Part shown: one piece after another, positions 8,714-16,130 of the stretch
How positions within the stretch are numbered: the stretch's first letter is position 1
Layout: each line of letters opens with the position of its first letter
Assembly (NCBI RefSeq): GCF_900111935.1
Contig: NZ_FOYN01000005.1
Span: forward strand, 62,001 to 126,000
Direction: 5' to 3'
Origin: Halorubrum sodomense
Lineage (GTDB): Archaea > Halobacteriota > Halobacteria > Halobacteriales > Haloferacaceae
DNA: 64,000 bases
The notes under the pieces: model-generated
The model's database searches: none
The model's input: only the letters and a program-made list of their open reading frames with translations
What the model was told of the DNA's origin: nothing
Translations under genes and position numbers: made by a program

Positions 8714-8742
8714 GAAGACGTGAGCCGTTAGGCCACGTTTTC
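8714..8742. repeat. Second hairpin inside attL
   Basis: The arms gaagacgtg and cacgttttc (one G-T wobble), then gcc and ggc around loop gtta, form a stem with one bulged A. A TTTT run lies at its 3' side. It follows the first hairpin by 12 nt. Confidence 0.6.
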
Positions 8743-8831
8743 AGAAGATGCCCGAAAAAATCGGAGTTCAACAAGGTTCGTAACGCCCCCCGACGCAGTC
8801 GTGCGAATTTCGAAGTGGACGGGGGTGAAGC

Positions 8832-9218
8832 ATGAGTACCCGTCGCGACAGCGACGAGTCGGTCGACATCGCGATCGACGTTGAGGGCGGCACCCTCGAA
8901 ATCGAGCGCGAGCGGATCGAGAACGTCCGCGTCGAGCAGCTCTTTCAGCCGGTCGAGTCGGACCAGTGCGACGCGCGGCTCCAGCTCTGGAGCGACGGCG
9001 CCGGATGGAACGGCTACGAGCGCCGCGACGACGAGTTCTACCACGTCAACGTTCTGACCGAGACGACGGTCAGCGACGATCAGGTCGTCGTCGAGTCGAC
9101 CTACATCCACGAGGAGCAGGTTCCGCCGGAGGACGTGGCGGAGTCCGTCCGCGACCACGTTCTCGACAGACACGCGGGTGCCGTCGGGATGTTCGTTCGG
9201 GGGTGTTCGCCGCCGTGA
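8832..9218 (+). CDS. Provirus protein, unknown (128 aa)
   Basis: This is the first gene inside attL. It is a 128-residue acidic protein with no membrane segment; the N-terminus MSTRRDSDESVDIAIDVEGG is followed by alternating polar and hydrophobic residues suggesting a beta-rich fold. A Shine-Dalgarno-like gggggtga lies about 4 nt before ATG 8832. The next gene starts at GTG 9215, overlapping this stop (GTGA), so the two are coupled. It may be an early regulator or host-interaction protein; the family is not recognised. Confidence 0.75.
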   Translation: MSTRRDSDESVDIAIDVEGGTLEIERERIENVRVEQLFQPVESDQCDARLQLWSDGAGWNGYERRDDEFYHVNVLTETTVSDDQVVVESTYIHEEQVPPEDVAESVRDHVLDRHAGAVGMFVRGCSPP

Positions 9219-9856
9219 GCCGGTCTCGCTCCGGAGGCCGGTTCGAGGAGCTCGGCCGCGTCGACACCGAGGTCGGCGAGTCGATCAACTTCGACCGCCT
9301 CGCCGGGTCGGACGATACCTCGTGGAACAAGGCGGTGCCCTACGAGTCCGACATCGAGACCGTCTCGCGGCTCGGGTTCAAGGTGCGTTCCCCGGACGGC
9401 GAGGAGTGGCACCACGTCGTTCTCGCTCGCGAGGGAGACTACCACGTCGGTCTCTGCGACTGTAAGGGGTGGGAGTACAACGACGGCCCCTGCGTCCACC
9501 TATGTGCCGTGAGAAAAGCGGCGTGGACCGGCGTCACGCCGGAGCGCGACATCAACGGGCGCACGGTCCGTATCTGCGACCTTGACGCCGCCGACGCCGC
9601 CGAACGACGCTACCCGTACCTGACGGAGAAGCAGCGCGAGGCGTACCTGGCGTGCGAACTCGGCAACACCGGCGTCCGCGAGTTCCAGCGCGAGCAGGGC
9701 TACTCGTCGCCTGGCACGGTCTCGAACCGGCTCCGGGTCGCTCGCGAGAAGGTCCACGAACACGAACAGCAGCTCCGCACCGACGGCGGTCGCGACGGTC
9801 ACCGCGATCCCGTGACCGACGATCGCCGCCTGCTCGGCGAGGGGGTGAACCGATGA
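9215..9856 (+). CDS. SWIM zinc-finger protein with C-terminal HTH
   Basis: A 213-residue protein. The centre holds CDCKGWEYNDGPCVH, which fits the SWIM zinc-finger pattern CxCx9CxH. The C-terminal part (about residues 130-190) has LTEKQREAYLACELGNTGVREF...GYSSPGTVSNRLRVAREK, resembling a sigma-region-4 or Bat-type helix-turn-helix. The start GTG 9215 overlaps the upstream stop; longer starts would lie inside that gene. It is probably an early DNA-binding regulator; the target is unknown. Confidence 0.8.
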   Translation: MSRSRSGGRFEELGRVDTEVGESINFDRLAGSDDTSWNKAVPYESDIETVSRLGFKVRSPDGEEWHHVVLAREGDYHVGLCDCKGWEYNDGPCVHLCAVRKAAWTGVTPERDINGRTVRICDLDAADAAERRYPYLTEKQREAYLACELGNTGVREFQREQGYSSPGTVSNRLRVAREKVHEHEQQLRTDGGRDGHRDPVTDDRRLLGEGVNR

Positions 9857-10101
9857 TCGAGGCGTTTCGTGTGACAGTCGCCCGCCGTGTCACACAGTCC
9901 GAGGCCGCGTTTTCTGGGGGTAACAAGAACGATGCGGCCGTTCCGGCTCTGTGTCACACAGCGGGGGGAGGGGTGGCAAATCGGTCTCTCCCCCGCGGCA
10001 CGCACGCCGCGCTCTCACGCGCAAACAGCAGGCGGCGCGCGCGGCGGTGCGCATTATGCGACCGCCCGAGCGGCCGCAGGCGGAGCGGGGTGGCCCGATG
10101 A
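9853..10101 (+). CDS. Possible small Arg-rich protein
   Basis: An 82-codon frame starting at ATG 9853, which overlaps the upstream stop (ATGA), and ending at TGA 10101, which overlaps the next ATG 10098. That double coupling argues for coding. Against it, the translation is odd (Arg-rich, 'MIEAFRVTVARRVTQSE') and the same DNA carries three operator-like TGTCACA palindromes, so it may be only a leader region. Confidence 0.35.
   Translation: MIEAFRVTVARRVTQSEAAFSGGNKNDAAVPALCHTAGGGVANRSLPRGTHAALSRANSRRRARRCALCDRPSGRRRSGVAR
9869..9961. promoter_or_regulatory. Cluster of TGTGTCACACA operator-like palindromes
   Basis: The region holds a perfect 13-bp palindrome ctgtgtcacacag (9949-9961), a second copy lacking its first bases (gtgtcacacag, 9887-9897) and a reverse half copy cgtgtgaca (9869-9877). 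They sit before the ribbon-helix-helix gene at 10098 and are a natural operator set for it or for the SWIM/HTH protein. Confidence 0.6.
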
Positions 10102-10625
10102 GCGCCGACTCCGCCGGCCAGCGCGTGGCGGCCCGAGTGAGCGACGACGACCTCCTCGACGCGCTTGACGACGCGGCCGAGGACCACGGCTCGAAGTCGG
10201 AGGCCATCCGGGCCGCGCTCCGCGAGGTCTACGGCGACCGCGACGGCGTCGCCGACGACGTTGTCGACGCGGTGCTGCCGGACGACCCGATGGTGAAGCG
10301 CGGCTACCGCATCCTCGTCGAGGAGGCCGCGCCGTTCACGTCCCGGATCGACGTCGAGGCCGCGGAGAGTCGGATCGCGGACCGCACGAATCTCCCGAGC
10401 GACGTGGTCCGCCGCCGCGTCATCAACCCGCTCGCCCGGCACCGCGTCGGCGGCGACCCGATCGTCAAGCCGGTCTGGGGCGTGCTGGTGGTCCGTCCGC
10501 CCGAGGACCTCGCGGAGTTCGTCCCGGCGGCCGATACACCGAGCGACTCCCCGAGCGAGGAGCTGGAGGAGCTCGCCGTGGCGGGCGAGGAGGTCGCGAC
10601 GAGAAGAGGTGATCGCGATGCCTAA
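10098..10625 (+). CDS. Ribbon-helix-helix DNA-binding protein (provirus regulator)
   Basis: A 175-residue protein. Residues 10-45 (RVAARVSDDDLLDALDDAAE...SKSEAIRAALREVYG) are a typical ribbon-helix-helix unit: a short beta strand, then two helices, with SEAIRAAL in the second. A larger conserved-looking middle region (VKRGYRILVEEAAPFTSRID...INPLARHRVGGDPIVKPVWGVLVVRP) may be an effector or oligomerisation domain. ATG 10098 follows the operator cluster; a longer frame would translate through the palindromes. It is likely a repressor controlling early genes. Confidence 0.75.
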   Translation: MSADSAGQRVAARVSDDDLLDALDDAAEDHGSKSEAIRAALREVYGDRDGVADDVVDAVLPDDPMVKRGYRILVEEAAPFTSRIDVEAAESRIADRTNLPSDVVRRRVINPLARHRVGGDPIVKPVWGVLVVRPPEDLAEFVPAADTPSDSPSEELEELAVAGEEVATRRGDRDA

Positions 10626-10845
10626 CGACGAGACGGTCGTCGGCGCGGCGCCGAACGTCGACCTCCGCGGGAAGCGCGACATCGAGGACGCTACCGATCG
10701 CCGTCGACACCGGATATACGAGGCGACGTGCCTGTCATGCGACCACAGCGAGCGGGTCCACGTCGAACCGGGCGAGACGCGGTTCGTCGACCACGACGAG
10801 CAGAACGCGGCGCACGTCGTCGAGTACGTTGAGGTGGGCCGATGA
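10618..10845 (+). CDS. Small CxxC zinc-finger protein
   Basis: A 75-residue protein with YEATCLSCDHSERVHV and, further on, FVDHDEQNAAHVVEY, so a CxxC pair and two histidines could bind zinc. GAGGTGA lies 4 nt before ATG 10618 and decides the start over GTG 10609. The gene overlaps the upstream stop by 8 bases and the methyltransferase start by 4 (ATGA). The same cysteine/histidine layout occurs at the N-terminus of the next gene. The role is unknown. Confidence 0.7.
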   Translation: MPNDETVVGAAPNVDLRGKRDIEDATDRRRHRIYEATCLSCDHSERVHVEPGETRFVDHDEQNAAHVVEYVEVGR

Positions 10846-12329
10846 AGCACCGCGCAGTCTGCTCGGAATGCGACTGGACCGGCGAGCCGAAGCTGATGAA
10901 CGGGGCCGCTCGCGACGCCGATGAACACCGCGACGAGACCGGCCACGCCGCGAAGATCGAGCGCGCAGCAGCGACCGACGGTGGCCGCGTTCAAGAGAGG
11001 GACGGGGTCGATCAACCCACCGCCGTCGATCTGTTCTGTGGCGCCGGTGGAGCGAGCTGCGGAATCCACGCCGCCGGCTTCGACGTCGTCGCTGGCGTCG
11101 ACAAGAATGCGGTCGCGCTGGATACCCACGCTGAGAACCTCCCCGGCTACACAGTCCGCCACGATCTCACCGATGTCGACCCGTCGATTCTCCCTGAACG
11201 TGCTCGCAGCCCCGCGTACCTTCACGGCTCGCCGCCGTGTAAGGGGTTCTCGACGGCCAACGACGGCCGCGACATCGACGACGAGCGCAACAGTCTCGTC
11301 TTTCGGTTCACCGACTGGCTCGCCGCGCTCCGGCCCCGTGTGGCGACGATGGAGAACGTGACCGGGATGACGAACATCACGACCCACTTCATGGACCGCG
11401 TGGAGGCGGCCTTCCGCGAGGCGGGCTACGCCGTCAGGTGGCGGACGCTCAACGCGGCCGACTACGGCGTCCCTCAGACTCGACGGCGGGTGATCACAAT
11501 CGGCGTCCGTGAGGATCTCCCAGCACCGAGCCGCTGGTTCCCGGCGCCGACACACGCTGAGACGCCGACGACCACGCTCGACGGCGGAGAGCTCGCCGAG
11601 TGGGTCACCGTCGAAGAGGCGATCAGCGACCTCGGGCGGCCGGTCGGCGACCACCGGCCGCAGGGAGAGAACAACGGCACTTCTGCGGCGCGCTGGCGGG
11701 GTCGAGACGAACCGAGTCACACGCTCAAGACCGGCGGAACGCATGTGACGCGCCCGGATGGAGGGTTCCAGATCACCGACCAGGTCAACGAACCCCACCA
11801 AAAAGCGGGCCGCCGGCCGATGGTTGAGTCTGACGAGCCCGCGAACGCGATCCGCGCCGGAACGGCGCCGCTGAAAGTCCCCAATCACGAGGCGATGAAT
11901 TCCAACCGGCAGCGTCTCGCACAAATCGAGCCCGGAACCGCCCCATCGGCCGCGATGAGCCGGGTTGCGGCGGATGAACCCTCGAATACCCTCGTCGCCG
12001 GAAAGGCGGCACCGCCAGCTCACTACCGGACGATCCCGAACCACAATCCTCGCGAGGCAACCGAATACGAGGCGCACGACTACGAGAGCGACGCTCCAGC
12101 GACGACGATCACCGGCGCCCGGCTCACCGAACGCGGGCACCACGAGTCGCAGTTTGAGGGGGCCCGCCGGCTCACAGTCCGCGAGTGCGCCCGGCTACAG
12201 TCGTTCCCCGACTGGTTCGTGTTTACTGGGACGAAGACGAGCCAGTACGCACAGGTCGGAAACGCGGTGCCGCCGCGGCTCCAGTACCATGTAGCCGGAC
12301 ACCTCCGAGACGAGGTGTTGAGGTATTGA
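10842..12329 (+). CDS. DNA (cytosine-5) methyltransferase with N-terminal zinc finger
   Basis: A 495-residue m5C methyltransferase. Residues 7-35 hold CSECDW and paired histidines (zinc-finger-like). Motif I is DLFCGAGGASCGIHAAGF (63-80), motif IV GSPPCKGFS with nucleophile Cys133, motif VI ENV (Glu171), motif VIII QTRRRVI, and motif X QVGNAVPPR near the end. The target-recognition region (about 230-420) is long and contains repeated EPS/ANxL-type stretches. No restriction partner is adjacent, so it is probably an orphan that protects viral DNA or marks it. The cognate site is unknown. Confidence 0.93.
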   Translation: MKHRAVCSECDWTGEPKLMNGAARDADEHRDETGHAAKIERAAATDGGRVQERDGVDQPTAVDLFCGAGGASCGIHAAGFDVVAGVDKNAVALDTHAENLPGYTVRHDLTDVDPSILPERARSPAYLHGSPPCKGFSTANDGRDIDDERNSLVFRFTDWLAALRPRVATMENVTGMTNITTHFMDRVEAAFREAGYAVRWRTLNAADYGVPQTRRRVITIGVREDLPAPSRWFPAPTHAETPTTTLDGGELAEWVTVEEAISDLGRPVGDHRPQGENNGTSAARWRGRDEPSHTLKTGGTHVTRPDGGFQITDQVNEPHQKAGRRPMVESDEPANAIRAGTAPLKVPNHEAMNSNRQRLAQIEPGTAPSAAMSRVAADEPSNTLVAGKAAPPAHYRTIPNHNPREATEYEAHDYESDAPATTITGARLTERGHHESQFEGARRLTVRECARLQSFPDWFVFTGTKTSQYAQVGNAVPPRLQYHVAGHLRDEVLRY

Positions 12330-12342
12330 CTGAGGCCGCTCC

Positions 12343-12474
12343 TCAAACAGAGAGCCCATCCGCTAACATCTCAAACAGCGGCTCTTCTATCGGCCAGAGA
12401 AGGCCGAAGAAAAACAAGTCGAGAATTAGGAACCCAACAAACAGCGCCCCGAGAAGACCGAATATGACTCTCAT
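12343..12474 (-). CDS. Possible 43-aa single-helix membrane protein
   Basis: The minus-strand frame gives MRVIFGLLGALFVGFLIL... with one strong hydrophobic helix; a longer start exists at 12528. It is the only coding candidate in the 332-base gap between the methyltransferase and the recombinase. Base composition is lower in GC than its neighbours. No ribosome-binding site stands out. Confidence 0.4.
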   Translation of the reverse strand: MRVIFGLLGALFVGFLILDLFFFGLLWPIEEPLFEMLADGLSV

Positions 12475-12570
12475 GTCAAAGAGACAGAATTGATGGCACA
12501 AATAATTTATCGCCTGTGTGGGTGGCAACGCGAAATTGAACCGGAGTTGAGGGCGTGGTAACGTCTAAGA

Positions 12571-12606
12571 CGAGTTTGGGATTCTCTATACAGAAACCCA
12601 AACTCG
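12571..12606. promoter_or_regulatory. Inverted-repeat operator upstream of the recombinase
   Basis: A perfect 10-bp inverted repeat, cgagtttggg (12571-12580) and cccaaactcg (12597-12606), has a 16-nt spacer. A third half site, cccaaactc, lies just inside the gene (12669-12677), so the promoter is bracketed. Confidence 0.65.
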
Positions 12607-12627
12607 CACCTCCCTTCCCCTGAACCG

Positions 12628-12635
12628 TTTATAAA
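12628..12635 (+). promoter_or_regulatory. TATA box of the recombinase gene
   Basis: The sequence tttataaa lies about 30 nt before ATG 12662, fitting a leaderless promoter. Operator-like half sites lie on both sides of it. Confidence 0.7.
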
Positions 12636-12661
12636 CCAACTACCTCGAAACATCCCGAACA

Positions 12662-13273
12662 ATGGAAACCCAAACTCAGGACAAAGCGACCGTCTGGCTC
12701 AAGCCGGAGCAGGTTGACAAGATGCGTTCCGCGACCGTCGAAGCGAGCGCGCCGTACCTCGTCGCTCGTAACGACGCGCTAATCGCGACGCTCTACGATT
12801 CCGGGCTTCGCGTCGCGGAGGCCGTCGCGCTCGACGTGGCCGACCACGTCGACCTCGACGACGGCGTTCTCGCGCTCCCGGCCGACATCCAGAAGGACTA
12901 TCCGACCGACCGCACGCCGAGCTACACCGAGATCGAGCTGGCCGACGAGACCGTCCGGACGCTCCGGACGTACCTCGCCGGTCGCTGGAAGGAGGCCGCG
13001 GCCCTGTGGCCGTCACGACAGTCCGACCGGATGACGACCGAGTCCGTTCGGAACGTCGTTCGAGAGGCCGCCGTCGGCGCCGACGTGCGACCGATAACGG
13101 TCACCGGGCGAGGCGACCCGGAGGACGTGACGCCGCACACGCTCCGGCACAGCGTCGCCTACCGGATGCTCAACGTCGAAGAGGGCCACACCTTCTACGA
13201 CGTGCGGAACCGGCTCAGGCACGCGACGATCCAAACCACCGAGCGAGTCTACGACCACATCGACCGAGTCTGA
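12662..13273 (+). CDS. Catalytic-domain-only tyrosine recombinase
   Basis: A 203-residue tyrosine recombinase with Arg50 (GLRVAEAV), Lys78, His159 and Arg162 (HTLRHSVAYRM), His187 and Tyr197 (RVYDHI). The N-terminal SAM-like DNA-binding domain of XerC/D enzymes is absent, so it is about two thirds of normal length. It lies in the middle of the provirus, not by an att site, and is distinct from the integrase at 28459. A role in genome resolution, inversion or replication control is inferred. Confidence 0.85.
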   Translation: METQTQDKATVWLKPEQVDKMRSATVEASAPYLVARNDALIATLYDSGLRVAEAVALDVADHVDLDDGVLALPADIQKDYPTDRTPSYTEIELADETVRTLRTYLAGRWKEAAALWPSRQSDRMTTESVRNVVREAAVGADVRPITVTGRGDPEDVTPHTLRHSVAYRMLNVEEGHTFYDVRNRLRHATIQTTERVYDHIDRV

Positions 13274-13348
13274 AGGTCTCCTCTTCACAATTTATTCAGT
13301 TATTAATTGAGCAATAATAACTATACTGCGGCCGTGTGACGTTTCGGT

Positions 13349-13642
13349 ATGGTCTCAACCGACCTACCGACGCAAGAAGAGTTCGAAGAGGCACAGGACG
13401 CGCTCGACAACGATGATCCGGAGCTGGCGCCGCACTTCGCCTACTGGCACCACGTCGACGAGTTCGACGAGTACAGCACCTTCATGGCCTACGTCGCGGC
13501 GAAGAAAGCGAGCCGGAGCGCGCAATCGGCCTCTGCCGCCGAGTCGGCGTTGGACGGCTACGAGAGCGCCGCGAAGGGGCTGCTGCTCGGTATCGGTGCC
13601 GCGGCTCTCATCGAGGCGGTGATCGGTGATGCGCGTCTCTGA
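13349..13642 (+). CDS. Provirus protein, unknown (97 aa)
   Basis: An acidic 97-residue protein, first gene of the operon that runs to the packaging ATPase. The C-terminal 25 residues (GLLLGIGAAALIEAVIG) are hydrophobic and could anchor it in a membrane. An AT-rich stretch (ttattaattgagcaataataac, given here only in part as attaattgag) precedes it. It overlaps the next gene. The family is not recognised. Confidence 0.7.
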   Translation: MVSTDLPTQEEFEEAQDALDNDDPELAPHFAYWHHVDEFDEYSTFMAYVAAKKASRSAQSASAAESALDGYESAAKGLLLGIGAAALIEAVIGDARL

Positions 13643-13946
13643 AGCCGGCGCCGCCCTCGCGCTCCAGCCGGAGGACGAGGGCGAGCGGACCGCACTCTCG
13701 CGGCTCCGCGAGATCTACCGCCGAGCGACCGCGTACCGCCTGCCGTGTCCGTTCTGGGACGACGAGCCGGGCCGGTACTGTGACCTCAACCCGACCGGTG
13801 CCGACGCCCTGGTGCTTCGCGACGGGATGGGCTCCGACGCCGTCGACGGCGAGGCTGCCGAAGGGGCGCGCGTCGACGATGGGGAACACTGCCCGGCGCT
13901 CGCGTTCGACCCGACCGGCGCGGACATCGTGGAGGGCTGTGCGTGA
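13629..13946 (+). CDS. Provirus protein, unknown (105 aa)
   Basis: A 105-residue acidic protein with cysteines in LPCPFWDD, GRYCDL, GEHCPAL and EGCA, so metal binding is possible. ATG 13629 has GGTGATC about 5 nt before it; GTG 13626 is less likely. It overlaps the upstream stop by 14 bases and the downstream GTG 13943 (GTGA). The function is unknown. Confidence 0.65.
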   Translation: MRVSEAGAALALQPEDEGERTALSRLREIYRRATAYRLPCPFWDDEPGRYCDLNPTGADALVLRDGMGSDAVDGEAAEGARVDDGEHCPALAFDPTGADIVEGCA

Positions 13947-15163
13947 CGGAGATCGTCGAATTCGGCACCCGAGCCGACGCCAACGCGGTGCGCGACGACC
14001 ACGCCGACCACCTCACCGGCCGGTTCGACCGACGGTTCGCGAAGGTCGAGCTCGCCGACGACATCCCGGACGACGTCGAGGCCGAGATCCGCGGCGTCGC
14101 CGCCGACGGCCGCGCCGACCGAGAGGGAGGCGCCGGGCACGTCGAACTAACGGACGGCGAGAAGCGTCGCGTCGGCCCGTTCACCGGGTCGAACAACTAC
14201 CGGAAGGCGACCGCGGTCAAGGCCGCGTTTCTCGACGCGGGGATCGACGACTGGGAGGCGCACTACGACCCGGAACTCACCGCCGACGAGAACACCGGTC
14301 GGATCGAGGAGGTGCGCCAGCAGCAGACGGGCGCCGACGTGAGCGACGGGCCGACCGAACAGGAACGCCTCCAGAAAGAAGCGGACGCGGCGCAGCGCGT
14401 CGACGGCGAGGGATGTGACCACGCCCGGAACATGTGCCAGCACGGCAACCCGGACGCCTGCGAGCATCTCGCCGAGGACTGCGGCGCCGACGAGACCGAG
14501 ATCTCGTCTCTCCTCGACTTCGCCGAGGCGGTCCCCTACAAGCACCTCGACGGGGAGACGAAAGGCGCCCTCTCGCGTTCGTGGCGCGGCTACAAAACCA
14601 GCGTCCGCCGGCTCGCGGGCCTCCTGGACGAGGTACAGCGCGAGTTCCGGAACGCGGAGCGTGCCGCCGCCGCGATCGACGCGATCGAGGAGGGGATCAG
14701 CGACGCCGACACGGAGCGGTTCGAGGCCCTAGAAGGCCACCACCGGACGCTGTTGAACCTCTACGGGAGCCACGACGACCGGCTCCACGGCCAGCCGGGG
14801 CGCGGCCGCGACCCGACCGACGCCGACCTCGCCGAGCGCGCGCCGGACCGGCCCGCGGTCCCGGAGCGACCGGACGCACTGGGTGGGTCCGCGGGCAGCG
14901 ACGACACGAGCGAGCAGCTTCTTCGCGACGATCGCCACGTCGACGACCCGGACCCCGACGACGGACTCGGCCGGTTCGGCGTCGAGCCCGAGGAGGGCCG
15001 CGACGGCCCCTCAGAAGAGCATCGCCGGGCACAGAACCGCGGATACGCCCGGAGCGGCTCTCGCGGCTTCGACGAGGGCGCCAGCGCCCGCGACGGGCTC
15101 GGACAGTTCGCCGCGACGGGCGGCGAGGAGACGTTAGACAACTACGAGGAGACCGATGCCTGA
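13943..15163 (+). CDS. Large acidic provirus protein with Cys/His cluster
   Basis: A 406-residue acidic protein. The N-terminal half has a GSNNYRKATAVKAAFLDAGIDDWEAHYDPEL segment (quoted in part as NYRKATAVKAAFLDAG). A Cys/His cluster CDHARNMCQHGNPDACEH... near residues 155-180 may bind zinc. The C-terminal 130 residues are rich in Asp, Gly, Arg and Pro and look disordered, with DGLGRF and DGLGQF repeated. GTG 13943 overlaps the upstream stop. It lies five genes before the packaging ATPase, so it may be a virion or assembly protein. The family is not recognised. Confidence 0.7.
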   Translation: MTEIVEFGTRADANAVRDDHADHLTGRFDRRFAKVELADDIPDDVEAEIRGVAADGRADREGGAGHVELTDGEKRRVGPFTGSNNYRKATAVKAAFLDAGIDDWEAHYDPELTADENTGRIEEVRQQQTGADVSDGPTEQERLQKEADAAQRVDGEGCDHARNMCQHGNPDACEHLAEDCGADETEISSLLDFAEAVPYKHLDGETKGALSRSWRGYKTSVRRLAGLLDEVQREFRNAERAAAAIDAIEEGISDADTERFEALEGHHRTLLNLYGSHDDRLHGQPGRGRDPTDADLAERAPDRPAVPERPDALGGSAGSDDTSEQLLRDDRHVDDPDPDDGLGRFGVEPEEGRDGPSEEHRRAQNRGYARSGSRGFDEGASARDGLGQFAATGGEETLDNYEETDA

Positions 15164-15833
15164 ACTCGCCTGTAAGATCGATGGGTGCGACTACGAGGGG
15201 ACGCCGCAGGGGCTCCGGTCGCACCTCCACGGACGGAAGGACGACGACCACGTCGAGGCCGCGGCCGACCGGCGCCATCACGACTGGTACCCGAGCGCCT
15301 ACGGCCTCGACGACGAGGGTACCGCGGTCGAAGGGGGTGACGAGGGAGCCGAGAGCCCCTCCGAAGGCGCCGATCCGGCCCCCTCTGAAGAGGGTACCGG
15401 CGAAGGGGGCGGAGATACCCTCGATCCCGACCCCTCTGAAGGGGGTCCCGAATCGCCCGACGAGGCGGACGAATACGCCGCGCAGTGGGAGGGCGCAGAT
15501 ACCCCCACCGAGACCCCCTCCGAAGGCGCCGATCCGGACCCCTCCGAGGAGGGTACCGACGGAGAGGGCGACGATACCCCCGATCCGGACCCCGCTGAAG
15601 AGAGTGGCATGGGGCTCGGCACGGCCCTCGTGCTGGGTACCGGCGCCCTCGCGGTCGCGGTGTTGCTCCGCGGACGGGGGTCGGACCCCACTGAATCGCC
15701 CGACGCGACCAACCCCACCGATACCCAAAACGAGGGCGGAAGTGGGGGGTCGGGATGGGACCAGAGCGGGGGGTCGACCCCCATCGACGGCACCGACACG
15801 GACGACATGGAGTTCACGCCGACCGAAACATGA
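15156..15833 (+). CDS. Zinc-finger/one-helix membrane protein with PSEG repeats
   Basis: A 225-residue protein. Residues 6-32 (CKIDGCDYEGTPQGLRSHLHGRK with a later DDDH) fit a C2H2 finger. Residues 60-145 repeat P-S-E-G/E-G units, and MGLGTALVLGTGALAVAVLL near 150-170 is a single membrane helix. The C-terminus is disordered. ATG 15156 overlaps the upstream stop by 8 bases; its own stop overlaps the next ATG. A membrane protein with a DNA-binding finger, encoded near the packaging ATPase, could link genome and inner membrane; this is inference. Confidence 0.7.
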   Translation: MPELACKIDGCDYEGTPQGLRSHLHGRKDDDHVEAAADRRHHDWYPSAYGLDDEGTAVEGGDEGAESPSEGADPAPSEEGTGEGGGDTLDPDPSEGGPESPDEADEYAAQWEGADTPTETPSEGADPDPSEEGTDGEGDDTPDPDPAEESGMGLGTALVLGTGALAVAVLLRGRGSDPTESPDATNPTDTQNEGGSGGSGWDQSGGSTPIDGTDTDDMEFTPTET

Positions 15834-16130
15834 CTGACGACCCCACCAACGACGACGCCGACCCGGACGAATCGCCCGAGGACGAAGCCCCCGACAAGCC
15901 CGACGAGGCTCCCTCCGAAGGGGGCGACGAGGGGGACGAGCGACCCCCGATCGACGACGAGGAGCGGGCCGACGTGGACCTCGCGGCGATCTCCGAGGAG
16001 ATCAACGAGGAAGAAGGGGACGAAGACCCCGCCGAAGAGGGGTCAGAATCGTCCGACGAGACCAACCCCGATGATACCCAAACCGAAGGGGGTGAGAAGG
16101 GGGGCGAGACCCCCTCAGAAGGGGGGTCGT
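15355..16130. repeat. Dispersed CCCTCnGAAGGGG repeats over two genes
   Basis: About ten imperfect copies of a short palindromic unit (core ccctccgaaggg or ccctctgaagag) lie in the genes at 15156 and 15830. Most encode a P-S-E-G/E motif in frame. Two longer direct copies of about 45 bp begin near 15355 and 15518. Confidence 0.7.

Noticed and set aside
8761-8771. tcggagttcaa as an extra att site
   Set aside because: The 11-base match to the bases before attR is short and stops before the tRNA-derived core.
9954-12143. 729-codon minus-strand frame opposite the methyltransferase
   Set aside because: It is a shadow of the plus-strand genes; the methyltransferase motifs on the other strand are complete.
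15355-16130. PSEG repeats as a CRISPR array
   Set aside because: The units are short, unevenly spaced, in-frame and coding; there are no unique spacers and no cas genes.
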